From contig CAUZJO010000097.1 in assembly GCA_963580245.1 (NCBI GenBank), positions 1 through 18,639 on the forward strand: a DNA stretch of 18,639 nucleotides. The letters run 5' to 3'. The translations under genes and the position numbers were made by a program. Every line of letters begins with the position of its first letter. Position 1 is the stretch's first letter. This document shows, one piece after another, positions 9,338-18,382 of the stretch. The notes below the pieces were generated by a model. The model was given only the letters and a program-made list of their open reading frames with translations. It was not told the origin of the DNA and ran no database searches. This DNA is from CAUZJO01 sp963580245. GTDB lineage: Bacteria > Sumerlaeota > Sumerlaeia > MVZB01.

Positions 9338-10123
9338 ATGAATGTCGCTGAACAACCTGATTCCGTCGTATCACAAGACGATGATGCCCTCAGTCGCCGT
9401 CGTTTCATCACCCAGGGGGCGGCCGGCGGATTGGCGCTGGCCGCGCTGGGGGGCGTGGCGCATGCCGATTCGCACAAGAAAGCCGAGGCTGAGCTGTTTC
9501 CCGGGGCGGTGGACGCCGACGGCCATTACGCACTCCCTCCGCTCCCCTACGCCTACGACGCGCTCGAACCCCACATCGACGAGGAAACGATGCGCCTGCA
9601 TCACGACAAACATCACGCCGGCTACGTCAAGGGCCTGATCAAGGCCGAGGCGGGGTTGGCCTCCGCCCGCGCCGCCGGAGACTTCGGCAACATCGAGCAC
9701 CTGACCCAAAAGTCGGCCTTCCACGGCGCCGGGCACTTCCTGCATTGCGTTTTCTGGGCCGGGATGTCACCCGACCCTGGCGAGCCGTCGGACGGGTTGA
9801 GGGCGGAGATCGACCGCGGGTTCGGGTCGATGAAAGGGTTCGAGAATACCTTCTTCGGCTCCTCGAAGACGGTCGAAGGGAGCGGCTGGGGCATCCTGGC
9901 CTGGTCGGTCCCCGCGCGCAAACTGGTCATCCTGCAAGCGCGCAACCACCAGCACGCCACGCAATGGGGCAACCTACCGCTACTCGTCATCGACGTATGG
10001 GAACACGCATATTACAAGAAGTACAGCAACATGCGCGGTGATTATATCAAGGCCTTCATGAACGTCATCAACTGGGCGGGAGTCAGCGCGCGCTTCGCGG
10101 CACTCCACGAGATGTTCAGTTAG
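9338..10123 (+). CDS. Tat-exported Fe/Mn superoxide dismutase
   Basis: Converts superoxide to oxygen and hydrogen peroxide. The 261-residue precursor starts with a twin-arginine signal: SRRRFITQG (19-27), a hydrophobic stretch to about residue 40, and a likely cut after AHA (43). The mature part begins the family fold with LPPLPYAYDALEPHID. The four metal ligands are present: H88 in LHHDKHH, the histidine in FLHCVFW, and D and H in IDVWEHAYY. AAGGAG at 9323-9328 gives a strong ribosome site nine bases from ATG 9338. Tat export implies folding and metal loading in the cytoplasm, then action in the periplasm or outside. Iron versus manganese use cannot be settled from the sequence. A terminator follows at 10163. 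Confidence 0.95.
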   Translation: MNVAEQPDSVVSQDDDALSRRRFITQGAAGGLALAALGGVAHADSHKKAEAELFPGAVDADGHYALPPLPYAYDALEPHIDEETMRLHHDKHHAGYVKGLIKAEAGLASARAAGDFGNIEHLTQKSAFHGAGHFLHCVFWAGMSPDPGEPSDGLRAEIDRGFGSMKGFENTFFGSSKTVEGSGWGILAWSVPARKLVILQARNHQHATQWGNLPLLVIDVWEHAYYKKYSNMRGDYIKAFMNVINWAGVSARFAALHEMFS

Positions 10124-10162
10124 GACGCCGGACGAGACCCCAATACAGACGCCTAAAACCAA

Positions 10163-10203
10163 CGGGCCAGCCCCTATCATGGGGACCGGCCCGCGTTCTT
10201 TTT
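10163..10203 (+). terminator. intrinsic terminator between convergent genes
   Basis: CGGGCC and CCCC pair with GGGG and GGCCCG around a TATCAT loop, with a small internal loop. The plus strand then reads into CGTTCTTTTT (T run to 10203). It ends the superoxide dismutase transcript. The opposite strand also has a T-rich flank (TTGGTTTT), so it may serve the repeat-protein gene as well. Confidence 0.8.
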
Positions 10204-10223
10204 CGGGTGTTGAGATGGCCTGT

Positions 10224-13200
10224 CTACTCAAACTCCGTCCAGCGGCGGACCTTGTTCAGCCCTTCGACGTCCTGCATGACCTGCAGGACAATGGTCCGCG
10301 TGCCGGTGACCGGCGAATCTCCGCTAAATGTCTCAACGACGTTGACGGTGTATTCAACCTGGCCAACCTCGGTGAACGTCAGCGTCTCTACCGCCTGGAG
10401 GGTATGGATCGTGGCCCCATCGACCGGCGGGGCACCATCGGCGAGGGTGACTGTCTCATCGACGCCTCCGATGCTCAACGTCCGCGTCATCACCAAGTTT
10501 TGGGCTTGGTCGCGAATCGTGTTGCGGCCGATCACGAAGAATTCGGTGGGGCGATTCAGCTCGACTTGGTATTCATTTGCGACGTCATCGAAAACGGATG
10601 GAATAATCGAGTTAATCTCGGGACGCGGGATGTCATTGATCACGAAATCGACGCTGTCGGACCCAACGGCCCCGATGTCATCGGTCACCGTTACATCCAC
10701 CGTTTGCGGCCCCGGACTGGAGTAGTCATGGTCGATCGGCGGTGGGTTTGTATTGTTCGCCGTCCCATCATTGTAGTTCCATTCCCAAGCGGGACCCCCA
10801 CCCATATTGAAGTCGTCATCGAAAATCGCGCCAAAGGTGACGTTGAACGGAAGATCATCTTCGATATCGATGTCAAAGCGGCGGTCCTGATCGGGTTGGG
10901 TGATCTCCACCATGGGTCGGTCATTGAGCACGGTGTTGCGCACGGCGGGCATGCGCGAGCGACGGCCATCGCCATCGATCGCGGTCACCTCAATCGTTAC
11001 CGGTCCCGCGGCCGGGAAGAACAGGTCTACGTCCACCGCAACACCATCGGCCGGAAAGTCGTTGACCGTCATGTCGGGGATGTCGTCCCCGGTGATCTCG
11101 AATTCCAAGTCAACCGTCGGGCTGAAAGCGTCAAGCGCCGTGACAGAGAAGACAATCGGCGAGGAGGCCCCATCATATGCAAGGGTCTCGCCTTCCAACG
11201 GGTCCAGGATATCAACGGACGGCGCCTCATTGAGCCGAATCGCGCGAGACATCGGTGCGCTGTCCACGCCGTATTCATCCCGCGCGATCACGTCGACCGT
11301 GTATTCCATGGCCGCGTTGAAATTGAACAAAAGGATTACGGGCTCCTCCGATCCGGTCGGGACGTTCTCGACTTGGTCGGCCGCGGCGTCGCCGTTCAGA
11401 TCGAACCGCACTTCGAGCGGATCGGTGAAGTCATCGGAAAGTTGCAACGTGAACGGCACGATGGTGTCGGGGCTTTCAAAGTCAAAGACCGACCCCTCGG
11501 GCGTGACGATCTCCTCGATGACCGGCGGCTCATTCATGGTGACATCGACCGTCTTGACCCTGAAGTTTCCGTTGCCGTCGGTCACCGTGAACTCCAACGT
11601 CTTACGACCCGAGGTGGTGACGGCCATCCCGCTTGCGACCTGTTGCAGGCCGCCGGTGAAGTCGTCGCTGAAAGACTCCATATGAACGACGCCGGGCGCG
11701 CTGATATCGACGCTGAGCATGTCATAGAAATCGTCGCTCATACTCAACGTAAACGGCACTTGGGTCGTGGGGGTCAGGAAGGTGAACACTTCGTCGATGG
11801 ACGGGCTTAGAATGTCAAACGAGGGCTGATCATTGACCCGGATTCCGATGGTATCGATCGTTTCCAAGTTATCCCCGTCGGTGATCGTAATTTGCAAGTT
11901 CTTGTCGCCGGGAGCCGTGACGTCCATTTGCCCTGAAACGGTCATCGGGGCCAGAGGCGCAAAGCCGGCAAAATCCTGGTCATGGGTTATGGCCGAGGCC
12001 ATGAACTGGACGTTGAGAATATCGCTGAGAACCGTGTTGGCGACGTCGCCGACCCAGTCGTCCGCGAGAACCAGTTCAAAGGGAACGACGTTATCGGGCG
12101 CGTCCGGTTGGTTGAAGTTGTAGACCTCGACGTCGGGCGCGCGCGGCTGGATGATCATGTCCAAGATCGGTGGCTGATTGAGCCGGGTCTGGAGGCTCGA
12201 CGCGAACTTGTCAAGCGGGGTTCCATTGGGTGTAAAACCGCTTCCGACCCGATAGTCATTGACCTGAATCTCGAACTGATAAATCTGGCGGGGCGCATTG
12301 GTGGGGACGATGGCGGTCACCAGCTCGCCCGGTTCATTGGCCCGGATCGTGGCCGTGAACGAGAACCCGCTGGTCAGTTCGACGGGCGGCGGGTTATCGA
12401 CCATTAAATTCAAAACTCTGAGATCCACGTCCAGCAAGTTGACCGCCAGGTCAACGGGATCGATCACTTCACCCGTGGCGTGAACCGTCAGCGGGATGGC
12501 AAGCTCCGTTAAGTCCCCTTGGTAGCTGCGCACGGGCGGGGCCGTGACCGATTGAACGATCGGGACATCGTTGAGGCTGATCGTGAACGCGCCGGCCTCG
12601 GGGCCCAGACCCAGGCCCAGATCCGAGTCGACATTCGAGAACTCGCCCCAAACACCGCAGTCATCCCTGGCCCGCAATCGCACGTTATACGTGGTAATGG
12701 CCCTGGCGAAGACCGAAATGCCGTCGGGATTGTCCTCCAGGCCGGTCAGTGTCAGTGTTTGTGGCATGCCCCGCTGAACGCCGGTGAACAACTGCGTGTA
12801 CATCGGTGGGTCCGTGCCGAAAAAGTCGTTCTCGCGATAGATCTCGACCTCGACATCGAGCATTTCGGTATCCAGGTCGCCGACCTGAATCGTGATGGGG
12901 ACATCCACCGTCCTCACCGACGGATCGTTCACGTAATCAAACGTGAAATCATCGGGCAAGGCGATGATCCGGGCCAAGTCATTGACGTAGACGCCGATCT
13001 GCGGCGGTGAGACCCCCAGGCGACCCAGGCCGTTCTCGAGCGCCGCATTGATGGTGTCTTCGACCCTCAAGGAAATATCGTACGTCACGCCCGGAACCAG
13101 ACCCAGTTGACCCGCCGTGGCGTTGCTCGTGCCGCCCAGCAGGGCCTGGTCCACAAGCTGGGAATCCGACACCCCCAGAATCAGTTGGGAGCGTGATGGA

Positions 13201-13775
13201 AGCGGGACCGAGCCGAGAGCCGACGTCGGCTTGTAGAGAAAGGTATATCGAAATTCTCTGGTATCGTCCGGGTCGCCCGCGTCCAGCGTGAACAGCGTGT
13301 CGCGGGGATCACACGTGTCGATGGAGGTGATCAGGGAATCGGGGGCACCCTTGGTGTAAAACACCACCGATGTGCCTTCGCTAATCACTTGGAGCGCCGT
13401 CAACATGATCATGAATCTGCCCGAGCCGAGTTTCCCAAGCACGGGGTTGGCCTCGGCGTTCACAATGAGCCTTCGATGACTTTTGTCGCCATCTACGATT
13501 TCGGTGTTTTGTTGAAAAAACTCGCTAAAGAACTCTGCCGTTCCCGGAACCTTCTCGTCATTGTCATCGACCTCGACGATTTTTAATTGGTACAGAATCG
13601 TACGAGAATTGACGATCCACTCGAGCACGATTTCAGGACCGACGAAGTCCTCTTCGGGAGTGGGCCGAACAAAGTCGGGGGCGACTTGAGCGAAAGTTGA
13701 AGTCGTCAGGGCGAATGCCGCCAAACTGACGTAGCTTCGCATCCGAATCAGATAGTTGTACGCAATGTCCCTCAT
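10224..13775 (-). CDS. large exported protein with Ig/PKD-like repeats
   Basis: 1183 residues from ATG 13775, chosen because AAGG lies seven bases upstream. The N-terminus is a Sec signal (MRSYVSLAAFALTTSTFA, cut before QVAP). The body is a chain of beta-sandwich-like modules whose borders carry the motif N-D/E-x-P: near 12570 (LNDVPIV), 12178 (LNQPPIL), 11830 (VNDQPSF), 11532 (MNEPPVI), 11230 (LNEAPSV), 10923 (LNDRPMV) and 10634 (INDIPRP). The last modules are about 96-102 residues each. The one starting at 10923 contains WNYNDGT and PQTVDVTVTDDIG, typical of a PKD domain. No catalytic motif, membrane anchor or sorting signal is visible. It follows the outer-membrane barrel gene after 76 bases on the same strand, so it is probably secreted or held at the surface. 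Substrate or partner unknown. Confidence 0.75.
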   Translation of the reverse strand: MRDIAYNYLIRMRSYVSLAAFALTTSTFAQVAPDFVRPTPEEDFVGPEIVLEWIVNSRTILYQLKIVEVDDNDEKVPGTAEFFSEFFQQNTEIVDGDKSHRRLIVNAEANPVLGKLGSGRFMIMLTALQVISEGTSVVFYTKGAPDSLITSIDTCDPRDTLFTLDAGDPDDTREFRYTFLYKPTSALGSVPLPSRSQLILGVSDSQLVDQALLGGTSNATAGQLGLVPGVTYDISLRVEDTINAALENGLGRLGVSPPQIGVYVNDLARIIALPDDFTFDYVNDPSVRTVDVPITIQVGDLDTEMLDVEVEIYRENDFFGTDPPMYTQLFTGVQRGMPQTLTLTGLEDNPDGISVFARAITTYNVRLRARDDCGVWGEFSNVDSDLGLGLGPEAGAFTISLNDVPIVQSVTAPPVRSYQGDLTELAIPLTVHATGEVIDPVDLAVNLLDVDLRVLNLMVDNPPPVELTSGFSFTATIRANEPGELVTAIVPTNAPRQIYQFEIQVNDYRVGSGFTPNGTPLDKFASSLQTRLNQPPILDMIIQPRAPDVEVYNFNQPDAPDNVVPFELVLADDWVGDVANTVLSDILNVQFMASAITHDQDFAGFAPLAPMTVSGQMDVTAPGDKNLQITITDGDNLETIDTIGIRVNDQPSFDILSPSIDEVFTFLTPTTQVPFTLSMSDDFYDMLSVDISAPGVVHMESFSDDFTGGLQQVASGMAVTTSGRKTLEFTVTDGNGNFRVKTVDVTMNEPPVIEEIVTPEGSVFDFESPDTIVPFTLQLSDDFTDPLEVRFDLNGDAAADQVENVPTGSEEPVILLFNFNAAMEYTVDVIARDEYGVDSAPMSRAIRLNEAPSVDILDPLEGETLAYDGASSPIVFSVTALDAFSPTVDLEFEITGDDIPDMTVNDFPADGVAVDVDLFFPAAGPVTIEVTAIDGDGRRSRMPAVRNTVLNDRPMVEITQPDQDRRFDIDIEDDLPFNVTFGAIFDDDFNMGGGPAWEWNYNDGTANNTNPPPIDHDYSSPGPQTVDVTVTDDIGAVGSDSVDFVINDIPRPEINSIIPSVFDDVANEYQVELNRPTEFFVIGRNTIRDQAQNLVMTRTLSIGGVDETVTLADGAPPVDGATIHTLQAVETLTFTEVGQVEYTVNVVETFSGDSPVTGTRTIVLQVMQDVEGLNKVRRWTEFE

Positions 13776-13851
13776 CTTTCTACCTTGCTTCCATTCACCC
13801 GGCATGAGTCAAAGGGAATGGAACATACGATGAATACTGGCCTGACATACA

Positions 13852-15588
13852 TCAGCGGTTGCGCCCTTTCGGCAACGGCAGCTCGTCGTCCCCCGCGCCG
13901 GCGAGAGGAGGGGGCGTTGCGCCGGGCGTGGTTTCGGGAGCCTTCGACTGGTCAGTGGCGTCGATATGGACCGACTCGGTCTCGATGATCGCAAGCGACT
14001 CGCCGGCCGCGGGAACCTCGGCCGCGCCGAATTCTTCCACGGCCCCTCCCGCGTCGATCATTGATTCTTCTTCGATGGGAACGCCTTCCTCGAACTGATC
14101 GGCGAAGGGATCGTCGACCCCCCCTTCCAATTCGTAATTAGGGGCTTCTATGTCTTCGAGGCCAAAGCCGAAGCGTTTGGCAAACGTGTATTCGAAGCCG
14201 ACAATCGGACTGTATCTGTAACGAAGACCGTTGTCGTTCAGCGGGAACCGCAACCCCCCGAAGACAATCAAGCTCCTCGTAACGGAGTATTTCAAACCCG
14301 TGACCATGTCAATGATATTGTGAAATTCCTTGGAATAATTGCCGATGACCTCGGCGCTGGCCGAAAGGTCATCGGTGATCACGATTTCGGCGCCAAGTTT
14401 ATACTCGATCGTATTGAAATCGTTAGATAGACCCGAGCGGTTAAAACCGAACTCCCCGCGCAGCAGCGCGCGGTTGCCGATCGCGCGCTGGATCAGCATG
14501 CGCAGGGCGAAGTCCCACTCGCCGGTCCCCAAGAATTCGTCTTCGTCGCCCGTGGGGGTCTTGGTCTCGAACTGGAGCGCCATGTCGACGGGGCCCTTGA
14601 TTCTCTTGGGCAGACCGAACTGGGAAAGGATCTGCCACTTAATGAACAGAATAATGTCGCCGAAGCCGTCGTAATCGTTGTCAAAATCATCCTTAAACTT
14701 GCGTCTGCTTTTCGACTTGATCCTTTCCACCCGGGTATCGGGCTGGTTGCCGGGGGTTCCGGGGTCGACATCCGCGATCGTGACGCTGGTCCTGATGTCG
14801 ACGCTTTGATCGACCGTGATTTCAACGTCGCCGCGGCTCGTCAGCCAGATGTACGGAATCAAGGCGCCGATATCTAGGTTTTCCAGAAGGCCGTACGTCA
14901 GGGAAAGCGTGATGACATCGACTTCGAATTCAACATTGTCAACCTCGATATCCGTGCGGGTGCGGAAGGGGGCGACCGTCTCATTGATGACCATGGCCTC
15001 GGTGATAAGACGCTCGGGATCGTTGTCGACGGTCCTAAAACTCTGCTCCTGGATGAACGTGCGACCGGCCTCCTTGCCGATATCGTCCCCGTCAAAGTCC
15101 TCGAACTGGGCATGCTGATAACTCAATCCGATGCCGAATTTGCCCCTGCCCAGGGTCGAAGCCTTGTTGGTGATCAGTGAGCCGAACGTATCCCAGACCG
15201 CCTCGGCACCCTCCCCTTCCAGGATGCCGGCATAGGGGGTCAAAACGCTCGGGCGGTTGCTGGCACTCAAGGACTGGGCCAGTGCCACGCCCAGCACGCC
15301 CGAGAGGTCCTGGGAGAAGGCCAGATCGATATTGGCGATGCCCGTGGCATCCAGGAACCCACTCATCCCGAGCTCGGCAAGGTTGACCGTGTTGCCGGCG
15401 GCATCGGCGAAGGGCAGAAACGAACCGGGATTGAAATCGGGGTTGATCGGGATCAGATCGCTATCGCCGCGGACCACGCGCGTGTCGATCTCGGCCGCGC
15501 CCGCGCCGCCGGTGAGCAATAGGCGCGCGAAGAGAAGGAGCGCAAGCGCGCGGAAGGCCGGCCGGTTCAGCCAAAACCTGCGAATCAT
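13852..15588 (-). CDS. outer-membrane beta-barrel protein with long acidic tail
   Basis: 578 residues with a signal peptide (MIRRFWLNRPAF then a leucine-rich core, cut near GAGAA). From about residue 140 alternating strands follow: GKFGIGLSYQHAQF, VITLSLTYGLLENLDIGALIPYIWL, ILFIKWQI, VDMALQFETKTPTGD, EYKLGAEIVITDDLSASAEVIGNY, IVFGGLRFPL and YSPIVGFEYTFAKRFGF. The pattern, including the PTGD turn, recalls transporter-type barrels of the MetA-pathway phenol-degradation group. A loop holds a basic stretch KSKSRRKFK and DFDNDYDGFGD, similar to a calcium-binding loop. After the barrel come about 100 acidic and Pro/Ala-rich residues ending LPLPKGRNR, which is unusual. AGAGGG precedes ATG 15588 at a normal distance. 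It is probably cotranscribed with the repeat protein. Confidence 0.7.
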   Translation of the reverse strand: MIRRFWLNRPAFRALALLLFARLLLTGGAGAAEIDTRVVRGDSDLIPINPDFNPGSFLPFADAAGNTVNLAELGMSGFLDATGIANIDLAFSQDLSGVLGVALAQSLSASNRPSVLTPYAGILEGEGAEAVWDTFGSLITNKASTLGRGKFGIGLSYQHAQFEDFDGDDIGKEAGRTFIQEQSFRTVDNDPERLITEAMVINETVAPFRTRTDIEVDNVEFEVDVITLSLTYGLLENLDIGALIPYIWLTSRGDVEITVDQSVDIRTSVTIADVDPGTPGNQPDTRVERIKSKSRRKFKDDFDNDYDGFGDIILFIKWQILSQFGLPKRIKGPVDMALQFETKTPTGDEDEFLGTGEWDFALRMLIQRAIGNRALLRGEFGFNRSGLSNDFNTIEYKLGAEIVITDDLSASAEVIGNYSKEFHNIIDMVTGLKYSVTRSLIVFGGLRFPLNDNGLRYRYSPIVGFEYTFAKRFGFGLEDIEAPNYELEGGVDDPFADQFEEGVPIEEESMIDAGGAVEEFGAAEVPAAGESLAIIETESVHIDATDQSKAPETTPGATPPPLAGAGDDELPLPKGRNR

Positions 15589-15945
15589 TGTGTAGACCCT
15601 CTTGATCAGGTGAGCTTCATCCCATCTTTAACTCAAACTCAAGTCCGGATTTAGGAGATGATACTCTCTCTTTTCGACCGCTAAACATAGAAGAATGAGA
15701 TATCCGCGCTTGAGTGAAGCCGAGCCGATTGGCCCTCCCCGAGACCCGGCCATGCTTCCTGGTCGCGCCATGGATGTCAAGGTGTTTGTGAGCTTTTTCT
15801 TTGGACTATTTCTTGAGGGCGTCCGTTCGGCCTCGAAGTTCTTTTTGCCCCTTGACGACCAGCTCATTGTAAGGAAAATATTGCCGGTTTAGCGCGCCAC
15901 CATCCAAAGGCGTCGAACGAGTCGAACCATTTTCCCGAGACCCCC
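15589..15945. other. 357-bp divergent intergenic region
   Basis: Lies between the start of the barrel gene (-) and glgA (+), so it should hold both promoters. For glgA there is a TTGACG at 15852-15857, but the -10 region 17-18 bases on (AAAATA/AAATAT) is poor. For the barrel gene I see only TATCAT on the minus strand near 15660 without a good -35. Short ORFs on both strands (for example 15695-15892) have no recognisable content and I do not call them. Confidence 0.35.
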
Positions 15946-17457
15946 ATGGCGCGACGCAAAATGAAAATCCTACTGGCCTCCTCCGAAGTGACCCCGCTGG
16001 CTCGGACGGGCGGTCTGGGGGACGTGGCCGGAGCCCTGCCGGCGGCCCTGAGGTCGTTGCGCCATGACGTCGCCGTCGTGATGCCGTTCTATGGCCAGAT
16101 CGATCGCGAAGCCCACCCCGCGGAGCTAGTGTTTCCCGCGATCCGCGTCCACCTCCCCGCCGGCGACCGTGATCTGGCCGTGTGGCGCGCCACGCTGCCG
16201 GGGACCGAGAACTCGCGTCGGCCCGTCCCGGTCTATCTGATCGACGACCCCGGCCTGTTCGACCGCCCCAACCTGTATCAGGAGAACGGGAAGGATTATC
16301 CCGATAACGCCCTCAGGTACGCCTATTTCTGTCTGGCGACCCTGTGGATGCTCAAGGTGCTGGATTGGATTCCCGATATCATCCACTGCAACGACTGGCA
16401 GACCGCGCTCATCCCCATCTATCTAAGGGACTACGACTCGGTGCGCAACGATCCCGACCTGGGCGGAATTTCGACACTGTTCGCCATCCACAACGTGCTC
16501 TATCAGGGGATATTCCCCAGTTACGTCCTGCCACAACTGGGATTGCCCCAGGACGCCTATGGCGCCGACAGGATCGAATATCACGGTTATCTCAACTTCA
16601 TGAAAGGCGCCATTCTTTACAGCGGCGGGCTCAGCACCGTCAGCCGCACCTACGCCAAAGAGATCCAGACCCCCGACTTCGGATACGGGATGGAGGGGCT
16701 CTTGCAGGGAAGGGCCGCAGACCTGACCGGAATCCTGAACGGGATCGATACCGAACGCTGGAACCCGGCGACCGACCCCGCCCTGCCCGCCCATTACGAC
16801 CGCGAGCAGATGGAAGGCAAGGCCGTTTGCAAGCGCGCCCTGCAGCGGCGGTTCGGCCTGAGGCGGGTCGCCAACCGTCCCCTGATCGGGATGATCACGC
16901 GCCTGGCCGACCAGAAGGGCCTCGATATCCTGGCCGAAGCCCTGCCCGAGCTGCTCAAGGGCCACATCCAGTTCGTCCTGCTGGGGACGGGGCAACCCGA
17001 GTACCACGCCCTCTTCAAGCATCTGGCCGAACAGTTCCCCCGGAAGGTCGGCCTGACGCTCGGTTTTGACGACGAGCTGGCGCACCAGATCGAGGCCGGC
17101 GCGGACATGTTTCTGATGCCCTCGCGTTTCGAGCCCTGCGGCCTCAACCAGCTCTACAGCCTACGCTACGGGACCGTCCCCATCGTGCGGCGGACCGGCG
17201 GGCTGTCCGATTCGATCGTCAACACCCGCAAAAGCACGCTGGAAAACGGCCGGGCGACGGGCTTCGTCTTCACCCCTTATTCGGCGCGCTCATTGCTCCA
17301 TACGACTCGACGGGCGCTGCGCTTCTACCGAGGAGATAAAGAGACCTGGGCCCGGATCGTCGCCAACGGCATGGCCAAGGATTTCAGTTGGCGGTGCTCG
17401 GCGTTCGCCTACTTGCGAAAATATCGGCTTATTCTGAAAGGAGACGATCATGGGTGA
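15946..17457 (+). CDS. glgA: glycogen synthase (GT5, ADP-glucose type)
   Basis: Transfers glucose from ADP-glucose (or UDP-glucose) to the growing alpha-1,4-glucan chain. 503 residues, near the usual length. Seen: N-terminal SSEVTPLARTGGLGDVAGALP, the HCNDWQTALIPIYL segment, FAIHNVLYQG, GILNGIDTERWNPATD, then the C-terminal half with IGMITRLADQKGLDIL, SRFEPCGLNQLYSLRYGTVPIVRRTGGLSDSIV, which carries the catalytic E and the second GGL loop. In the first K-x-G-G-L motif the usual lysine is arginine. ATG 15961 (MKILLASSEVTP) puts that residue at position 15, the same as K15 of the E. coli enzyme, so it may be the true start; neither ATG has a clear ribosome site. Its end overlaps the kinase gene by eight bases. 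Confidence 0.95.
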   Translation: MARRKMKILLASSEVTPLARTGGLGDVAGALPAALRSLRHDVAVVMPFYGQIDREAHPAELVFPAIRVHLPAGDRDLAVWRATLPGTENSRRPVPVYLIDDPGLFDRPNLYQENGKDYPDNALRYAYFCLATLWMLKVLDWIPDIIHCNDWQTALIPIYLRDYDSVRNDPDLGGISTLFAIHNVLYQGIFPSYVLPQLGLPQDAYGADRIEYHGYLNFMKGAILYSGGLSTVSRTYAKEIQTPDFGYGMEGLLQGRAADLTGILNGIDTERWNPATDPALPAHYDREQMEGKAVCKRALQRRFGLRRVANRPLIGMITRLADQKGLDILAEALPELLKGHIQFVLLGTGQPEYHALFKHLAEQFPRKVGLTLGFDDELAHQIEAGADMFLMPSRFEPCGLNQLYSLRYGTVPIVRRTGGLSDSIVNTRKSTLENGRATGFVFTPYSARSLLHTTRRALRFYRGDKETWARIVANGMAKDFSWRCSAFAYLRKYRLILKGDDHG

Positions 17458-18382
17458 AGGGCGCAATCGCGTGCTCATCGTGGGCTCGGTCGCATTGGAC
17501 AACGTCACCACGGCCCACGGCCAGGAGGAGCGAATCCTGGGGGGCGCGGCGGTCTACGGCTCGATCGCCGCCAGCCACTTCGCGCCGGCCGATCTGATCG
17601 GGGTCGCCGGGGACGACTTCCCCCAGCGCTATCTCGACCTGTTGCAGCACCACCAGATCGACCTGCAAGGCTTGGAGATCGTCCCCGGAGGCAAGACCTT
17701 CCATTGGGGGGGTGAATATCAAGGGGAGATGAACGAGGCCATCACCCATTTCACCGAGCTGGGCGTCTTCGCCGACTTCAAGCCCGTCCTGCCCGAGACC
17801 CACCGCGACAACCAGTTCGTCTTCCTGGCCAACATTGACCCGGCGATCCAGCTCCAGGTCCTCGATCAGGTGCGCAACCCCAAGCTCACGCTGTGCGATT
17901 CGATGAACCTGTGGATCAACATCAAGCGCGAGGAGGTGCTCGAAGTGCTTCGCCGCTCCGACGTCGCGCTGCTCAACGACACCGAGGCGCTGATGCTGTT
18001 CGATACGCACTCGCTGCCCACGGCCGGCGAGAAGCTATTGGATCTGGGGCTTCGGCACGCGGTGATCAAGAAAGGCTCGCACGGGGCGCAGATGTTTTCA
18101 GCCGACGGGACGTTCGCCGTGCCGGCCATCCCGCTGACCGAAGTCAAGGACCCCACCGGAGCCGGCGATACGTTCGCGGGCGCATTGATCGGATATCTGG
18201 CCTCCCGACCCCAGCACGATGAGATGGCTTTTCGCCAGGCCGTGCTGGTCGGCTCGGCCTGCGCCTCGTTCGTGGTCGAGGATTTCTCGGTGCACCGCAC
18301 CTCCGGCCTCATTCCCGCCGAGATTCACGAACGGTGTCGGGTCCTTCACGACGCGATTCATTGCGAACCCGTGGTTTTCTAG
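17450..18382 (+). CDS. PfkB-family sugar kinase
   Basis: ATP-dependent kinase of the ribokinase/PfkB superfamily; the sugar or nucleoside substrate is unknown. 310 residues: an N-terminal strand RVLIVGSVALDNV, the GG pair at 31-32 in ILGGAAVYGS, NDTEALML, and the C-terminal signature DPTGAGDTFAGALIG with the anion hole GAGD (237-240) and catalytic D240. The gene starts inside the end of glgA (eight-base overlap) with AAAGGAG at 17437-17443 six bases before ATG, which suggests coupled translation and a shared role in carbohydrate metabolism. The stop TAG at 18380-18382 uses the first base of an insertion sequence, so the original C-terminus may have been slightly different. The conserved core is complete. 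Confidence 0.9.
   Translation: MGEGRNRVLIVGSVALDNVTTAHGQEERILGGAAVYGSIAASHFAPADLIGVAGDDFPQRYLDLLQHHQIDLQGLEIVPGGKTFHWGGEYQGEMNEAITHFTELGVFADFKPVLPETHRDNQFVFLANIDPAIQLQVLDQVRNPKLTLCDSMNLWINIKREEVLEVLRRSDVALLNDTEALMLFDTHSLPTAGEKLLDLGLRHAVIKKGSHGAQMFSADGTFAVPAIPLTEVKDPTGAGDTFAGALIGYLASRPQHDEMAFRQAVLVGSACASFVVEDFSVHRTSGLIPAEIHERCRVLHDAIHCEPVVF

Noticed and set aside
10179..11810. A 543-codon open frame on the plus strand opposite the repeat protein
   Set aside because: It is antisense to a convincing signal-bearing protein with repeated modules, has no ribosome site, and reads as low-information R/H/D/V-rich sequence typical of a shadow frame.
15628..15892. Small ORFs on both strands of the glgA upstream region
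   Set aside because: They overlap each other, lack ribosome sites and have no family resemblance; the region is better explained as divergent regulatory DNA.
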